A stretch of 53,279 bases of DNA from Candidatus Gastranaerophilales bacterium (GCA_944323995.1 CALUUN010000009.1:1-53279); one strand, 5' to 3'. Shown: positions 7,286 through 16,772, counted from the first letter of the stretch. Numbers and translations are program-made. The notes: generated from the sequence alone by a model not told the origin.

Positions 7286-8824
7286 ATGATTAAAAAAATT
7301 TTTATAGCAGTTTCAGCTTTATTGTTAAGTTTTTCTCAAACATTTGCGCAGGATGCCTGGGTGAATGATTTAAGAACACTGTTTTTGTCAAACGGTGCGA
7401 TAATTTATGAAATAAATCTCAGAACTTTTGCCGCACAGGATGTTAATAAAGACGGTATTATTGATCCGTCTGACGGTGAAGAAAGCGGCAATTTTTTAAA
7501 TGCTGTTTCCAGATTGGATGAAATCCGCGGACTCGGCATAAACACCCTTCATATCATGCCTGTTATGGCAACAGGTAAAACAAAAGCCCTCGGGACAGCA
7601 GGGTCTTTGTATGCTGCCGCAAGTTTTAATGAATTAAACCCACAGCTTAAAAGCGAGCGTTCTGCACTCAGCGTTGAAGAACAGGCAATAAAATTTATCA
7701 ACGAAGCGCACAAACGCGGGATAAGAATTATGATAGATTTGCCTGCATGCGGCGCTTACGATTTATATTTAAAACGTCCGGAACTGTTTATAAAAGATTC
7801 ATCAGGCCAGCCTGTTATGCCTGCTGATTGGACTGATGTAAGACTTTTGAATGCGGGAACCGAAGACAAAATAAACCCCGATGTTTACAATTTGTACCGC
7901 GAATTTGTGGACTATGTAATGAAACTCGGTGCGGACGGTATAAGAGCCGATGTGGCAACTTCCAAACCGGCAAGTTTCTGGAAAGAATTAATTTCTTATT
8001 CAAGGAAAAAAGATCCGGAATTTATGTGGCTTGCGGAGGCATCGGATTCCTGGACTGAAGCGGTTTCGCCTCAGGCTGTGTTTACGCCCTATGACAAACT
8101 TCTGGAGGCCGGTTTTGACGGCTTTTACGCAAGTTATTTTAAAATGAAAGACTGGCGCAAGGCTTCTGAACTTATGGAACATGTTAAGTTTACAAATTCT
8201 TTAAAAACCGCTTTTTCAGAACCTAAAGCAGTTATAGGAAGTTTTACGACACATGACGAATTGAGTCCGGTTTTGATTAACGGTGAACAATACAGTGATA
8301 CCATTTTGTGGCTTAATTCAACACTTCCGGTCAACGCTTACTACGTAGACGGCTTCCCGACCGGTGATAATTACATTTATCTGTGGGCGAACAAAAAGGC
8401 AAGAAAAACATCAACCGATGATGACTATTATTTTGTTCACAGAGGCCAGATTGATATTTTTAATTTTTCACGCCAGCCCGGCGGAAGAGATTTGTTCCTA
8501 AAGAATGATTTTGCCCGCGCAAACGGATTCAGGGCTTTTATTGCGCCTATCCTTGCAAACGGAAAATATAAACAATTAAAAACTTCAAATCCGTACGTTT
8601 TTGCCTACGGTTTAAGTTATAACAAGACAACAGTGCTTGTTTTCGGCAATATGAACTTCAAAAGTTTCAGCGAAGCGTCGGTTAAAGTTCCGCGTTATGA
8701 CAGTAATCTGCTGACTATTCCAATCCAGATAGACAAAGCGCCGGTTTCCGAAAACGGAAACTTTAAAGTAAACCTTTATCCGGGAGAAGTTCAAGTTTTG
8801 CTTGTTAATGATTTTGAGCTTTAA
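7286..8824 (+). CDS. Secreted GH13 alpha-amylase-family glycoside hydrolase
   Basis: This 512-residue enzyme has a signal peptide (1-21, cut after TFA) and a (beta/alpha)8 GH13 domain. Visible landmarks are YEINLRTFA (strand 1), GINTLHIMPV, GIRIMIDLPA, GADGIRADVA with the nucleophile Asp222, FMWLAEASD with acid/base Glu251, and TTHDELS with Asp324. An unusual insert DVNKDGIIDPSDG (52-64) resembles an EF-hand/dockerin calcium loop. It should act in the periplasm or outside on alpha-glucans or related oligosaccharides. AAGGGG lies 8 nt before the ATG. The 3' end overlaps the convergent acsC-like gene by 20 bp. Confidence 0.88.
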   Translation: MIKKIFIAVSALLLSFSQTFAQDAWVNDLRTLFLSNGAIIYEINLRTFAAQDVNKDGIIDPSDGEESGNFLNAVSRLDEIRGLGINTLHIMPVMATGKTKALGTAGSLYAAASFNELNPQLKSERSALSVEEQAIKFINEAHKRGIRIMIDLPACGAYDLYLKRPELFIKDSSGQPVMPADWTDVRLLNAGTEDKINPDVYNLYREFVDYVMKLGADGIRADVATSKPASFWKELISYSRKKDPEFMWLAEASDSWTEAVSPQAVFTPYDKLLEAGFDGFYASYFKMKDWRKASELMEHVKFTNSLKTAFSEPKAVIGSFTTHDELSPVLINGEQYSDTILWLNSTLPVNAYYVDGFPTGDNYIYLWANKKARKTSTDDDYYFVHRGQIDIFNFSRQPGGRDLFLKNDFARANGFRAFIAPILANGKYKQLKTSNPYVFAYGLSYNKTTVLVFGNMNFKSFSEASVKVPRYDSNLLTIPIQIDKAPVSENGNFKVNLYPGEVQVLLVNDFEL

Positions 8825-9950
8825 GATTATTGACAAAATCGGCAATAGCGTAAGCCTCAATCGTTCCCACAACTATTTCAAATTCGGGAAGAACATCTTC
8901 AAGTTCCTCTTTCATGTGGGCAAGAAGGCCGGGAATTATTATCCTTCGGGTTTTAACTCTGTTTGTAAAATCAAATTTTTTCAGAGTTTTGGCAACCATT
9001 TGCGCCGTGAATTTTTCGGCTGACCAGGCGGTTAAAACACTCATACCGTCAGCCGGCGTTACAATCAGATAAGACGGTACGCTCAAGTTTTCCAGCTCGT
9101 TTGCAACCGCAAAAAATGTCAGAGCAAAATTCGTTGTCATAAAAACAATTGAATTTTCATCAGGGTTGTTAAATTCATAAATCTTTGCCTCAACCTGCAG
9201 CGGTTTTTCCGGGTCAGTAAAAATATTCTGGCGAAGTGTCATAAGCGTTGCAAAAAGACTTTCGTCAAAATCTTCAAAAATAAGCATGTTTGCATATTTG
9301 CACAGATAATATCCCGCACGCGCGCACAGTTCAAATTTATCAATTCCGGATTTGAAATATACGCAGACCGGATCTGAATATTTTTCGTCGCGGTCGATTA
9401 TCGCTTTTGTTCTTGTTTCAATAAGTTTTTTTGACGTTTTTCCGAAATTTTCGTCATTGATTATTTTAAGTGAGAGTTTTTGGAAATCTTTTTCGTCGAT
9501 ATAAACCGTTTCGTCGCAAAGGTTTTTGATTTTTTGTTTCCCGCCGTTTCTGATTATTACAAGGTCGACTCTCATTTTTTCATTAACACGGTTGATTTCA
9601 AAGTCTTTTATCCGCTTTAATTTTTGCTGAAAGTCAGGTGCTTCACAGTCAAGAATTACGGCCATTACAGTTCTGTTTATAAAAGTTTTCTGGTGGCGGT
9701 AGAGGACATTTTCACCGCCGATTTTCAGTCCGTCTATTTTAACCGTTTTTTGCGGAGCTTTCATATTCCGGACGCATAACTTTTTTAAATCTTCGGGCAT
9801 GTACTTGCAGCGGTCATAGCTTACCTGTTTCTGGGCAAGTTTTATTGCAAAAGCCATACACGTCGGACATCCGCACTCTTTACAGTTGGTATGCTCGGCT
9901 TTTTTTGCACCAGGAAGATATTTAAAAATCTGCAGACCGGACAAATTCAT
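8805..9950 (-). CDS. Corrinoid iron-sulphur protein large-subunit-like (AcsC/CdhE family)
   Basis: This 381-residue protein resembles the gamma subunit of CO dehydrogenase/acetyl-CoA synthase. It starts with the [4Fe-4S] site C23-x2-C26-x4-C31-x16-C48, followed by VKIDGLKIGGENVLYRHQKTF, a family-typical stretch, and a TIM-barrel-like region ending in a probable corrinoid-binding segment. It is shorter than the usual 440-450 residues. It overlaps the acsD-like gene by 4 bp (ATGA), as in true AcsCD pairs. No acsA, acsB or acsE is visible here, so acetyl-CoA synthesis is not implied. A methyl-carrier role, for example for methionine synthesis, is possible. Confidence 0.78.
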   Translation of the reverse strand: MNLSGLQIFKYLPGAKKAEHTNCKECGCPTCMAFAIKLAQKQVSYDRCKYMPEDLKKLCVRNMKAPQKTVKIDGLKIGGENVLYRHQKTFINRTVMAVILDCEAPDFQQKLKRIKDFEINRVNEKMRVDLVIIRNGGKQKIKNLCDETVYIDEKDFQKLSLKIINDENFGKTSKKLIETRTKAIIDRDEKYSDPVCVYFKSGIDKFELCARAGYYLCKYANMLIFEDFDESLFATLMTLRQNIFTDPEKPLQVEAKIYEFNNPDENSIVFMTTNFALTFFAVANELENLSVPSYLIVTPADGMSVLTAWSAEKFTAQMVAKTLKKFDFTNRVKTRRIIIPGLLAHMKEELEDVLPEFEIVVGTIEAYAIADFVNNLKAQNH

Positions 9951-10672
9951 TGTTCAAGCCCTTTCATTATTTTTATATTTTCCGGATTGTACAAAACGAT
10001 TATATCCGCTCCGGCAGCCTTTACGGCGGCCGCGGAGGCAAGTTCAAACATTCTTGCGCGGGTTTTTAAATCTCCCCAGCTTTTTGAAAAAGTATCCGAT
10101 TTTGCTTCTTTTGTTTTAAGACTTTCGTATGCAACAAAGCTGATTAAGGGCATATTAAGATACTCATCATCCTCGAGTTTGATTTTTTCCATTATGCTGT
10201 AACCGTATTCAAACCCGTAACCGAGCCCTCCGATATCGGTATCAATTATTATTTTGTCAAGCGGAAGCCCCATATCCGACGCCAGAATGTTTAATTCTTT
10301 GCAAAGGTTTATGTCAATCGGACTTTTTAAAACAAGTCGGTGTCCGCCTTTTATTACGGCAGGAACAATGTCTTTGTAGGTGTTTTCGTTTGCCGGAGAA
10401 ATAATGCATTCTCTGTCCAAAACACTCATAAGTTCCGGCAGAAGTTCTCTGTCAATATTGTCATTATTTGCTCCGTTTATCATAAGCGGGGCGGTTATCC
10501 GGGGCAAAAGCGATTTCAAAATATTTTTTGCCTCCGGAATTTCTGCCGTATCTTGAGCATTAAACTTCAGGCTTAAAATATCATAACCCTGCTGCTTTTG
10601 AAAATCAGGTTTTGAATTACTAAATACCGGTATTTCAAGCGCATAAAGGCTTTTATGAATTTTGTCTGTCAC
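9947..10672 (-). CDS. Corrinoid iron-sulphur protein small-subunit-like (AcsD/CdhD family)
   Basis: This 241-residue protein resembles the delta subunit of acetyl-CoA decarbonylase/synthase, a TIM-barrel partner of AcsC. Matching stretches are [40 protein letters not shown] and [11 protein letters not shown]-like text near the C-terminus ([13 protein letters not shown]). True AcsD proteins run about 310 residues, so this is a reduced version. It overlaps ftsH upstream by 20 bp and acsC-like downstream by 4 bp, indicating one transcript. The pair conservation supports a heterodimer. The enzyme that methylates it is not in the window. Confidence 0.72.
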   Translation of the reverse strand: MTDKIHKSLYALEIPVFSNSKPDFQKQQGYDILSLKFNAQDTAEIPEAKNILKSLLPRITAPLMINGANNDNIDRELLPELMSVLDRECIISPANENTYKDIVPAVIKGGHRLVLKSPIDINLCKELNILASDMGLPLDKIIIDTDIGGLGYGFEYGYSIMEKIKLEDDEYLNMPLISFVAYESLKTKEAKSDTFSKSWGDLKTRARMFELASAAAVKAAGADIIVLYNPENIKIMKGLEQ

Positions 10673-12536
10673 TTTCCACTTTTTCCATTAATTCAACAAA
10701 ACGTTTTTCGTCAATAGTTTCTTCTTCCAACAGTGTCCTTGAAATGTATTCAAGCATATCTCTGTTTTCACAGAGAAGTTTTTTGGCGATTTCATAACGT
10801 TCGTCAACAATCTTTTTGACTTCTTTATCAATTTCTGCTGCGATTTCTTCCGAGAAATCTCTGGTATGCCCGAAATCACGTCCCATAAACACGTGTTCTT
10901 CACTTTTTCCGTATTGCAGGTTGCCCATTTTTTCGGACATACCGTAAGTCGTTACCATATTACGCGCAAGTGAAGTCACTTTTTCAAGATCATTTGAAGC
11001 ACCTGTTGTGATGGAATCTTTTCCGTAAACTATTTCTTCGGCCACTCTGCCGCCTAATGTCATTGTAATACGGTCAAGCAGCTGGGATTTTTTCATTGTT
11101 AAATGATCTTTTTCCGGCAAAGTCATTGTAACCCCGAGCGCCATTCCGCGCGGAATTATTGAAACTTTATGCAAAGGATCGGTATTTTTCAGCAATTTTG
11201 CAAGCAGAGCATGGCCGACTTCGTGGTAGGCCGTGTTTTCTTTTTCTTCATCCGAAATTATGCGGCTTTTCTTTTCAGGGCCTGCCATAACTTTGTCAAT
11301 TGCTTCTTCAAGATTTTCCATATTGATTTCTTTTTGATCATGACGCGCCGCAAGAAGTGCAGCTTCGTTTAAAAGGTTCTGCAAATCAGCTCCGGTAAAG
11401 CCCGGGGTGCGTTTTGCAAGAACTTTTAATTCAACGTCATGAGCTAGCGGTTTGTTTTTTGCATGAACCTGCAAAATCTGTTCTCTGCCCAAAATATCCG
11501 GTCTGTTTATTACAATTTGTCTGTCAAAACGTCCCGGTCTTAAAAGCGCGTTATCAAGAATGTCCGGTCTGTTTGTTGCGGCAATTACAATGATATTTAC
11601 ATTTTCATCAAACCCGTCCATTTCAACAAGCAGCTGGTTCAGAGTCTGTTCGCGTTCATCGTGTCCGCCGCCCAATCCTGCACCGCGCTGGCGTCCGACA
11701 GCATCAATTTCATCAATAAAGATTATGCAGGGCTGGTGTTTTTTGGCCTGTTCAAAAAGGTCTCTCACACGGCTTGCACCGACACCGACAAACATTTCCA
11801 CGAAATCGGAACCGCTGATTGAGAAAAACGGAACGCCCGCTTCACCCGCAACTGCTTTTGCCATTAAGGTTTTACCTGTTCCGGGTGCGCCGACTAAAAG
11901 AACGCCTTTCGGAATCTTTGCCCCTAATTTAATATATTTTTCGCCGTGTTTTAAAAAGTCCACGATTTCTTCAAGTTCTTTCTTTTCTTCGTCAATGCCC
12001 GCAACATCTTTGAAAGTTGTTTTTACTTTGCTGTCAAGCATCATTTTTGCTTTGCTTTTGCCAAAAGACATTGCCTGTGAACCGCCTGCCTGAATACTTT
12101 TTGCCATAACAACAAGAAATACTATAAACAAAAGCGGTAAAAGCAATGTACCCAAAATTCCGAAAAGCTGCGAGGATTCAGCGGGTTTTTTGACTTCTAT
12201 TTCAACATCCGCAGCCTCAAGTTTTTTCATCAAATCCGGATCGTTAGGCGTCAAAACTTTATACTGTACCTGCGGAACCTTCTTTTCAACCATTCCGAAA
12301 GGACTTTGCTCGGTTATTGTTTTATCCGCAGACGGCTGCTGCACCGGTATCGCAATCAAATAATCGTCAGCTTTTTCAACTTTTTTGAACTCTTTGTTTG
12401 CAAGTTTTTCAACAAAGTTTGAATAAGAAAGCTCGGTCGTGCTTGTCGCAGGCCCCGCCATAAATACGGACGAAACAAACACCAGTACGACAATTGCCAA
12501 TACTATATACATACCTGCAGATTGATTTTTATTCAT
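10653..12536 (-). CDS. ftsH: ATP-dependent zinc metalloprotease FtsH
   Basis: FtsH is a membrane AAA+ protease that degrades misfolded and regulatory membrane proteins. The 627 residues contain a first membrane helix (about 8-28), a periplasmic domain, a second helix (126-146), Walker A GAPGTGKT (216-223), Walker B IIFIDEID, the second region of homology TNRPDILD...RPGRFDR, and the zinc site HEVGH (438-442). The start has GAGAGG about 9 nt upstream. It heads a minus-strand unit with the acsD- and acsC-like genes, and a terminator at 12601-12628 separates it from the exbD genes upstream. Confidence 0.97.
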   Translation of the reverse strand: MNKNQSAGMYIVLAIVVLVFVSSVFMAGPATSTTELSYSNFVEKLANKEFKKVEKADDYLIAIPVQQPSADKTITEQSPFGMVEKKVPQVQYKVLTPNDPDLMKKLEAADVEIEVKKPAESSQLFGILGTLLLPLLFIVFLVVMAKSIQAGGSQAMSFGKSKAKMMLDSKVKTTFKDVAGIDEEKKELEEIVDFLKHGEKYIKLGAKIPKGVLLVGAPGTGKTLMAKAVAGEAGVPFFSISGSDFVEMFVGVGASRVRDLFEQAKKHQPCIIFIDEIDAVGRQRGAGLGGGHDEREQTLNQLLVEMDGFDENVNIIVIAATNRPDILDNALLRPGRFDRQIVINRPDILGREQILQVHAKNKPLAHDVELKVLAKRTPGFTGADLQNLLNEAALLAARHDQKEINMENLEEAIDKVMAGPEKKSRIISDEEKENTAYHEVGHALLAKLLKNTDPLHKVSIIPRGMALGVTMTLPEKDHLTMKKSQLLDRITMTLGGRVAEEIVYGKDSITTGASNDLEKVTSLARNMVTTYGMSEKMGNLQYGKSEEHVFMGRDFGHTRDFSEEIAAEIDKEVKKIVDERYEIAKKLLCENRDMLEYISRTLLEEETIDEKRFVELMEKVESDRQNS

Positions 12537-12600
12537 TTAATTAACCTCTCAATAATAAAATCCTTTTTTATTATAGCGCAAAAAACTTAAAATGTATAGA

Positions 12601-12628
12601 AAAAAGTCGGGTAAACGCCCGACTTTTT
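12601..12628 (-). terminator. Terminator after the exb/tol cluster
   Basis: AAAAAGTCGGG and CCCGACTTTTT pair around a 6-nt loop, and the minus-strand transcript ends in a T run. The hairpin overlaps the stop codon of the last exbD-like gene. Confidence 0.85.
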
Positions 12629-13019
12629 AAACTTGCGAAACCGAAATACTCGTTATACCGGAATTTCTTGCGTTATCCATCAATTTTACGACCGCGCCGT
12701 GGGTGGCATTGCCGTCTGACTCTATCATCAAACCGTCAGGATAATCCTTTGCAAGCTGTTTCAATGTTGTTTCAAGGCTGTCGGAAGATATTTCTTCTCC
12801 GTCAATATAATACCTGTCATCAGCACTTACGGCAACGGTTAAAATTTTGGTTTCATCATCTTTTATTTGTTCTTGATCAACCATCTCAGGAACGGTAAGG
12901 TTCAAACCCTGTTGATCCAGTAACGGCGCCACAACCATCATAATGATTAAAAGCACCAGAAAGATATCCGTAAGCGGTGTTATGTTTATTTCATTGAATG
13001 TATCGCGATTTCTGGACAT
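12627..13019 (-). CDS. ExbD/TolR family biopolymer transport protein (second copy)
   Basis: This 130-residue inner-membrane protein has the ExbD/TolR pattern: a short cytoplasmic N-terminus, INITPLTDIFLVLLIIMMV with the conserved membrane Asp18, then a periplasmic domain (LTVPEM..., YYIDGEEI). With ExbB/TolQ it converts proton motive force into mechanical work on a TonB/TolA-like partner. It follows another ExbD-like gene by 3 bp. The two differ in their periplasmic parts, so they may form mixed dimers or serve different partners. AGAGGG precedes the ATG. Confidence 0.92.
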   Translation of the reverse strand: MSRNRDTFNEINITPLTDIFLVLLIIMMVVAPLLDQQGLNLTVPEMVDQEQIKDDETKILTVAVSADDRYYIDGEEISSDSLETTLKQLAKDYPDGLMIESDGNATHGAVVKLMDNARNSGITSISVSQV

Positions 13020-13022
13020 TTA

Positions 13023-13472
13023 TTACCCTCTGATTTCATTTTCTTCTTTAAGTTGTTTTTGTTCTTTTTTGCTTAACGGTTCGCCTGCGACTATGAGTTT
13101 TTTATATTCCGCGTCCTGTGCAGCGTTCATAACTTTCATAATCTCCGAACTTTTTACCTTGGAATCGGCTTTTACGACAACTTCCGGTTTTTCAAGCATA
13201 TCGCGTATTGCAACCAGTTCCGGAACAAGTTCGTCAGATGTGATTTGTTTACCGTTTATGAACATCAAACCTTCTTTTGTAATTGCAATTTCAGCTTTAT
13301 TTTGCTCAATGGCAATGCCGCTGTTGATTTCCGGCACCGTAATATTATTGTCTACCGATTGGAAGGTCGGCGCTATTACCATCATAATGATTAAAAGCAC
13401 CAGAAAGATATCCGTAAGCGGTGTTATATTTATTTCAGTAAAAAGTTTACCTTTTTTTGTATTCATTGCCAT
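13023..13472 (-). CDS. ExbD/TolR family biopolymer transport protein (first copy)
   Basis: This 149-residue ExbD/TolR-like protein has the membrane segment INITPLTDIFLVLLIIMMV with Asp21 and a longer periplasmic domain with NITVPEIN and GLMFINGKQI. The end is Lys/Glu-rich and charged (SKKEQKQLKEENEIRG). It lies between the ExbB-like gene (15 bp upstream) and a second ExbD-like gene (3 bp downstream), consistent with one operon. The identical membrane motif in both copies contrasts with divergent periplasmic parts. Confidence 0.92.
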   Translation of the reverse strand: MAMNTKKGKLFTEINITPLTDIFLVLLIIMMVIAPTFQSVDNNITVPEINSGIAIEQNKAEIAITKEGLMFINGKQITSDELVPELVAIRDMLEKPEVVVKADSKVKSSEIMKVMNAAQDAEYKKLIVAGEPLSKKEQKQLKEENEIRG

Positions 13473-13487
13473 TTTAAAAATTCCTCA

Positions 13488-14135
13488 TTACACAGCGTTA
13501 GAAGTCGGTGATGTAATCGTTGTTTCATCTTCAGAATCAACAAAACTCAAGAAGAGAAGTTTGATTAACTGGAAGTCATCTTCATAGCGTTTAACGATTG
13601 ATTGGAAAGAGTTGTAGAAAATAACCGCAACAATCGCAACGCCAAGACCGAAGGCTGTAGCAATCAATGCCGAACCGATACCCATTGCAACGGCTGCCGA
13701 CTGGTTGCCCTGTACCGCTAAATCCTGAAACGTGTAAAGGATTCTTACAACCGTTCCGAACAAACCTAAAAACGGAGCAACACCGCCGATTGTACCGAGA
13801 ATTGTAAGGTGGCTTTCAAGTTTTCTTGTTGCAAGAGCCGCAGCAATATCAAATGATCTTGAAAAACCGTTTCTCTGTTCTGAGAAAATTCTCACAGCCT
13901 CTTCGGTAACTTCACCGATTATGCCTCCGCATTGAATTGCAAGGCTCTGTGCGCCCTGAAGGTTTTCTTTTGCAAGTTCTTTTTGTAATTTAGGGATGAA
14001 AAGAACAACGTCCCTTTTGTTTCTTTTGTAAAAAGAAAATCTGTTGATAACAACTGCCACAACCAGTATTGAGCAGATTAAAATCGGCAGTAATACCGGC
14101 CAGTCGAGTTTGATTGAGTGTAATAGTAAGTCCAT
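13488..14135 (-). CDS. ExbB/TolQ/MotA-type proton channel protein
   Basis: This 215-residue protein has three membrane segments: near the N-terminus (about 14-32), and two in the conserved core around ILGTIGGVAPFLGLFGTVVRILYTF and the VAMGIGSALIATAFGLGVAIVAVIFYNSF region (each motif here in pieces: APFLGLFGTV and AMGIGSALIATAFGLGVAI). These are signatures of the ExbB/TolQ stator family. It sits between the TonB-like gene and two ExbD-like genes, giving a complete energised envelope motor. ExbB for TonB and TolQ for Tol-Pal cannot be told apart from this sequence. Confidence 0.92.
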   Translation of the reverse strand: MDLLLHSIKLDWPVLLPILICSILVVAVVINRFSFYKRNKRDVVLFIPKLQKELAKENLQGAQSLAIQCGGIIGEVTEEAVRIFSEQRNGFSRSFDIAAALATRKLESHLTILGTIGGVAPFLGLFGTVVRILYTFQDLAVQGNQSAAVAMGIGSALIATAFGLGVAIVAVIFYNSFQSIVKRYEDDFQLIKLLFLSFVDSEDETTITSPTSNAV

Positions 14136-14156
14136 AGTTTTATCCTCTTTTTCTTC

Positions 14157-15296
14157 TTAGTTATATCCTGATGCTCCGAATACGTTGTAGTCAAACGTAA
14201 ACTGAATATCAATACTTGACGCTTTATATTCTGCCGGAAGCGGTCTGAAAGGCGCGGTCAGCTGAACCGCATTGATTGCCGCTTTGTCGGCGTTAGGTAA
14301 TCCTGATGATTTGAAAACACGGCAGGAAAGCAGTCTTCCGTCTTTTGCAATTTTAAACAACAGAACCACGCGTTTGCTTTCATTACCTTTTGGCGGATCC
14401 CAGTTCATTTTAATTCTTCTCTGTAATTCTCTCATATAAGGGCCGAAATCCGGTTCTCTTATTGCATCAATACCCGGTGCACCGCCTCCGCCGCCGGGGT
14501 TGCCGATATTGCCCGTACCTGAACTTCCTCCGCCGCCTTTAGCAAGACGTGTTCCGGAGCCTCCGCCGGTAGGTGCAAGTGAAGGTGCCGGAGCGTAGCT
14601 TCCGCCGCCGCCTGAACTCGATTTTCCGGTACTGCTTATCGGGCCTGTTGCATAGCTGCCTGATTTTGTTCCGCCTGACGGAACAGGAACTTTAAATGCT
14701 GATGACGGTTTTTGTGCAACTTTCGGGGTCATCGGCGGTTTTATAGACGGACGAGCCGTAGGCGGCTGAGGTTTTGCCTGCTGGGGCGCCGGTTTTGGTG
14801 CCGGCTGGGCTGTTTGAACAGGTTTTTCCACCGGCTGCTGCACGGCCTTTGGCTGCCGGGCCGGTTTTTGAACCGGTTTTCGGGCAGGAGTGCTTGCGGC
14901 CTGTGCCGGCTGTGACTTTGAAGGTGACGGCGACGGCATCGAAACTTTACGCGTCGGATCGTTTATTCCGCCTGTTCTTGAATTTATGTCCGCACGATAG
15001 GGTGTGTTTTTATTCAAAGGTTCGGCTTCTTTATCTACAAGTACAAATTCAATGTCGTTCATCTTTGGTTTCGGACGTTCAAACAGAGCTAAATGTATCC
15101 CGAATAATGCAAGAATAACAAACACAAGCCATCCGGCAAGCAGTGCTGACGGGTGCAGCAGTGTAGAGATAAGAATGGATTTTTTAAGTGTAAGTTCATC
15201 CTTGTCCTCTCTCAAAACTGCCGGCGTCGTGTATGCGTTATCGTTTTGCTCTTCTTCCTCTATTAAATTGTCCGTGTACTTTCCTAAGATAGACAT
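14157..15296 (-). CDS. TonB/TolA-like energy transducer
   Basis: This 379-residue protein has a cytoplasmic N-terminus, one membrane anchor (about 50-72), a long Pro/Ala/Lys-rich spacer (about 115-210), a Gly/Ser-rich stretch (about 215-275) and a C-terminal TonB/TolA domain. The last part has YMRELQRRIKMNWDPPKG, VVLLFKIAKDGRLLSCRVFKSSG and AFRPLP-like text (APFRPLPAEYK), typical of TonB/TolA C-termini. The Gly-rich linker is longer than usual. It leads the exb cluster and has AAAGGA just before the ATG. It probably spans the periplasm to reach an outer-membrane partner. Confidence 0.88.
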   Translation of the reverse strand: MSILGKYTDNLIEEEEQNDNAYTTPAVLREDKDELTLKKSILISTLLHPSALLAGWLVFVILALFGIHLALFERPKPKMNDIEFVLVDKEAEPLNKNTPYRADINSRTGGINDPTRKVSMPSPSPSKSQPAQAASTPARKPVQKPARQPKAVQQPVEKPVQTAQPAPKPAPQQAKPQPPTARPSIKPPMTPKVAQKPSSAFKVPVPSGGTKSGSYATGPISSTGKSSSGGGGSYAPAPSLAPTGGGSGTRLAKGGGGSSGTGNIGNPGGGGGAPGIDAIREPDFGPYMRELQRRIKMNWDPPKGNESKRVVLLFKIAKDGRLLSCRVFKSSGLPNADKAAINAVQLTAPFRPLPAEYKASSIDIQFTFDYNVFGASGYN

Positions 15297-15359
15297 TTTT
15301 TCCTTTTGACTTTCAAATAATTTTATTCCGAATCCATAATAAAATTATTGCCTGATTTA

Positions 15360-16106
15360 CTAATAATTTGATTGATTTAAAGCAGGGTTTACGGTAATCG
15401 GTTGTGTAAGAACAAGATCTATGGACGCGTTAGCTGGGATTTCAACGTCGTTTCCTTTATCCCAGATAGACTTGATAAGTCCGCCGCCTGCACCTACAGC
15501 CGTACCGAGAGCGGCACCTTTACCCACACTGCCGCCTGCAAGTGCGCCGAATACAACACCTGACAAGGCTCCGCCGGCTGAGCCGACTACTAAATCTTTT
15601 GTATATTCTTTTGTTACGTCAAGTTTTGTTCCGCCTATCAAGACACCTGTGTTATCTTCGGTTTTTATAACTGCGGAAATAGGAATCTGAATTCCGTAAG
15701 GTGTTGTGATTTGGGTAAATCTGACTAAAAGTTTGCCGTTCATACTTCCGTGTTTTGCTTTAGATACTTCAAGAACGGTGCCTGAAACAGAGCTTCCCGC
15801 AGGCGCGATTAAATTATTTCCGTAATAAAAATCAGAACCCAGTGCTACGGTTACATTCTGACCCAGCGTTAAATTCTGCGAACTTAACGGTGTTGTAACA
15901 ACGGTTTTAAACTGCTGTCCCGCAGGAACGGTTACAACGCTGCCTCTTAAGGTTCCGTTGTTGTAGTTATAGTTATTTTGCTGATAGTAATTCGGTTGAT
16001 AAAGAGGTGCAGGCGTATTTTGCGTATAGTTATAGTTGCTGTCGGCAAAGGCTGCAGCTCCGGTTATAAGCAAAGTTGCTAACAATAGATTCATTTTTTT
16101 AAACAT
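15360..16106 (-). CDS. Exported protein with VirB10/TrbI-like beta fold and glycine zipper
   Basis: This 248-residue protein has a signal peptide (about 1-21, AAAFA), an Asn/Tyr/Gln-rich segment (22-50), and a domain with LIAPAGSSVSGTVLEV, GKLLVRFTQITTPYG and IPISAV. This pattern resembles the C-terminal beta domain of TrbI/VirB10. It is followed by a glycine-zipper region (GGALSGVVFGALAGGSVGKG). No conjugation genes are present, so the fold may serve a general envelope role. The gene at 16157 shares the same PKGTEFFGYV-type block. It lies just upstream of the Tol/Exb-like cluster. GGGGAAG precedes the ATG. Confidence 0.6.
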   Translation of the reverse strand: MFKKMNLLLATLLITGAAAFADSNYNYTQNTPAPLYQPNYYQQNNYNYNNGTLRGSVVTVPAGQQFKTVVTTPLSSQNLTLGQNVTVALGSDFYYGNNLIAPAGSSVSGTVLEVSKAKHGSMNGKLLVRFTQITTPYGIQIPISAVIKTEDNTGVLIGGTKLDVTKEYTKDLVVGSAGGALSGVVFGALAGGSVGKGAALGTAVGAGGGLIKSIWDKGNDVEIPANASIDLVLTQPITVNPALNQSNY

Positions 16107-16156
16107 ATTCTTCCCCTTTCTTTATTTAAACATTTTATTTTAATATATCAATATTG

Positions 16157-16765
16157 TCAATTTGTTAAGGTATGTGTAATCCATGCCGGAGCGGTCAGGA
16201 TTATTAAGCCTTCTTCACCGGCATTAACTTTTGTATGCTGTCCCATCATACGTTTTGCACCGGGTCTTATTTGAAGTGTCGGGCCGCGTCTTGTCCAGAA
16301 TCTTCCTTGGAATTTTTGCTGAAAATGCGGGACTTTTACGTATTCCGCAGGCGGTGTAAGCCCGCCGCCTATTATATTATCATTTGAGGTATAGATGTAG
16401 CCTTTTATCGGGATTTCAAACGTATCAGACAAAATCATTTTGTTAATTCTTATTTTCATTGAAGAATGTGTGCCGACAACAGGTTCGTGAATATCTTCAA
16501 CATAGCCGAAAAATTCCGTACCCTTCGGAATTATATTTGTTTCGTGCAGAAAAAGGTCGTTTGTAGAGATAAATTTTACTTTATAACCTTCCGGACAGTA
16601 TTCCGTTGAGATATCCTGCGTGTTCAAAATAGGGATAAAAGTTCCGGTCGGAAGTTCAATCCCGTCGTAATCTCTCATGGGCAGTTGAATATTGTCCAGC
16701 TCCTCGCCATAAGTAAACAAGGCTGTCATCAATAATAAAAATACGGTCGCAAGGAGTTTTTTCAT
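16157..16765 (-). CDS. Exported hypothetical protein related to 15360-16106
   Basis: This 202-residue protein has a signal peptide (about 1-20, LFTYGEE) and a beta-rich domain with IELPTGTFIPILNTQDIST, IIPKGTEFFGYVEDI, SSMKIRINKMIL and FEIPIKGYIYT. The order (entry block, stable pG-V block, small core, IP-I/KG block) parallels the neighbour at 15360. The two are likely members of one envelope protein family. A TGT-TATAAT box ends 7 nt before the ATG, suggesting a leaderless mRNA that may run on into 15360. Function unknown. Confidence 0.6.
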   Translation of the reverse strand: MKKLLATVFLLLMTALFTYGEELDNIQLPMRDYDGIELPTGTFIPILNTQDISTEYCPEGYKVKFISTNDLFLHETNIIPKGTEFFGYVEDIHEPVVGTHSSMKIRINKMILSDTFEIPIKGYIYTSNDNIIGGGLTPPAEYVKVPHFQQKFQGRFWTRRGPTLQIRPGAKRMMGQHTKVNAGEEGLIILTAPAWITHTLTN

Positions 16766-16772
16766 AATTTTA

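Noticed and set aside
11560-12093. Long ORF antisense to ftsH (177 codons)
   Set aside because: It is the mirror of a conserved FtsH coding frame; its Ser/Pro-rich translation is typical of shadow frames.
12943-13587. Long ORF antisense to the exbD and exbB genes (214 codons)
   Set aside because: It covers three well-supported ExbD/ExbB genes on the other strand and has no family match.
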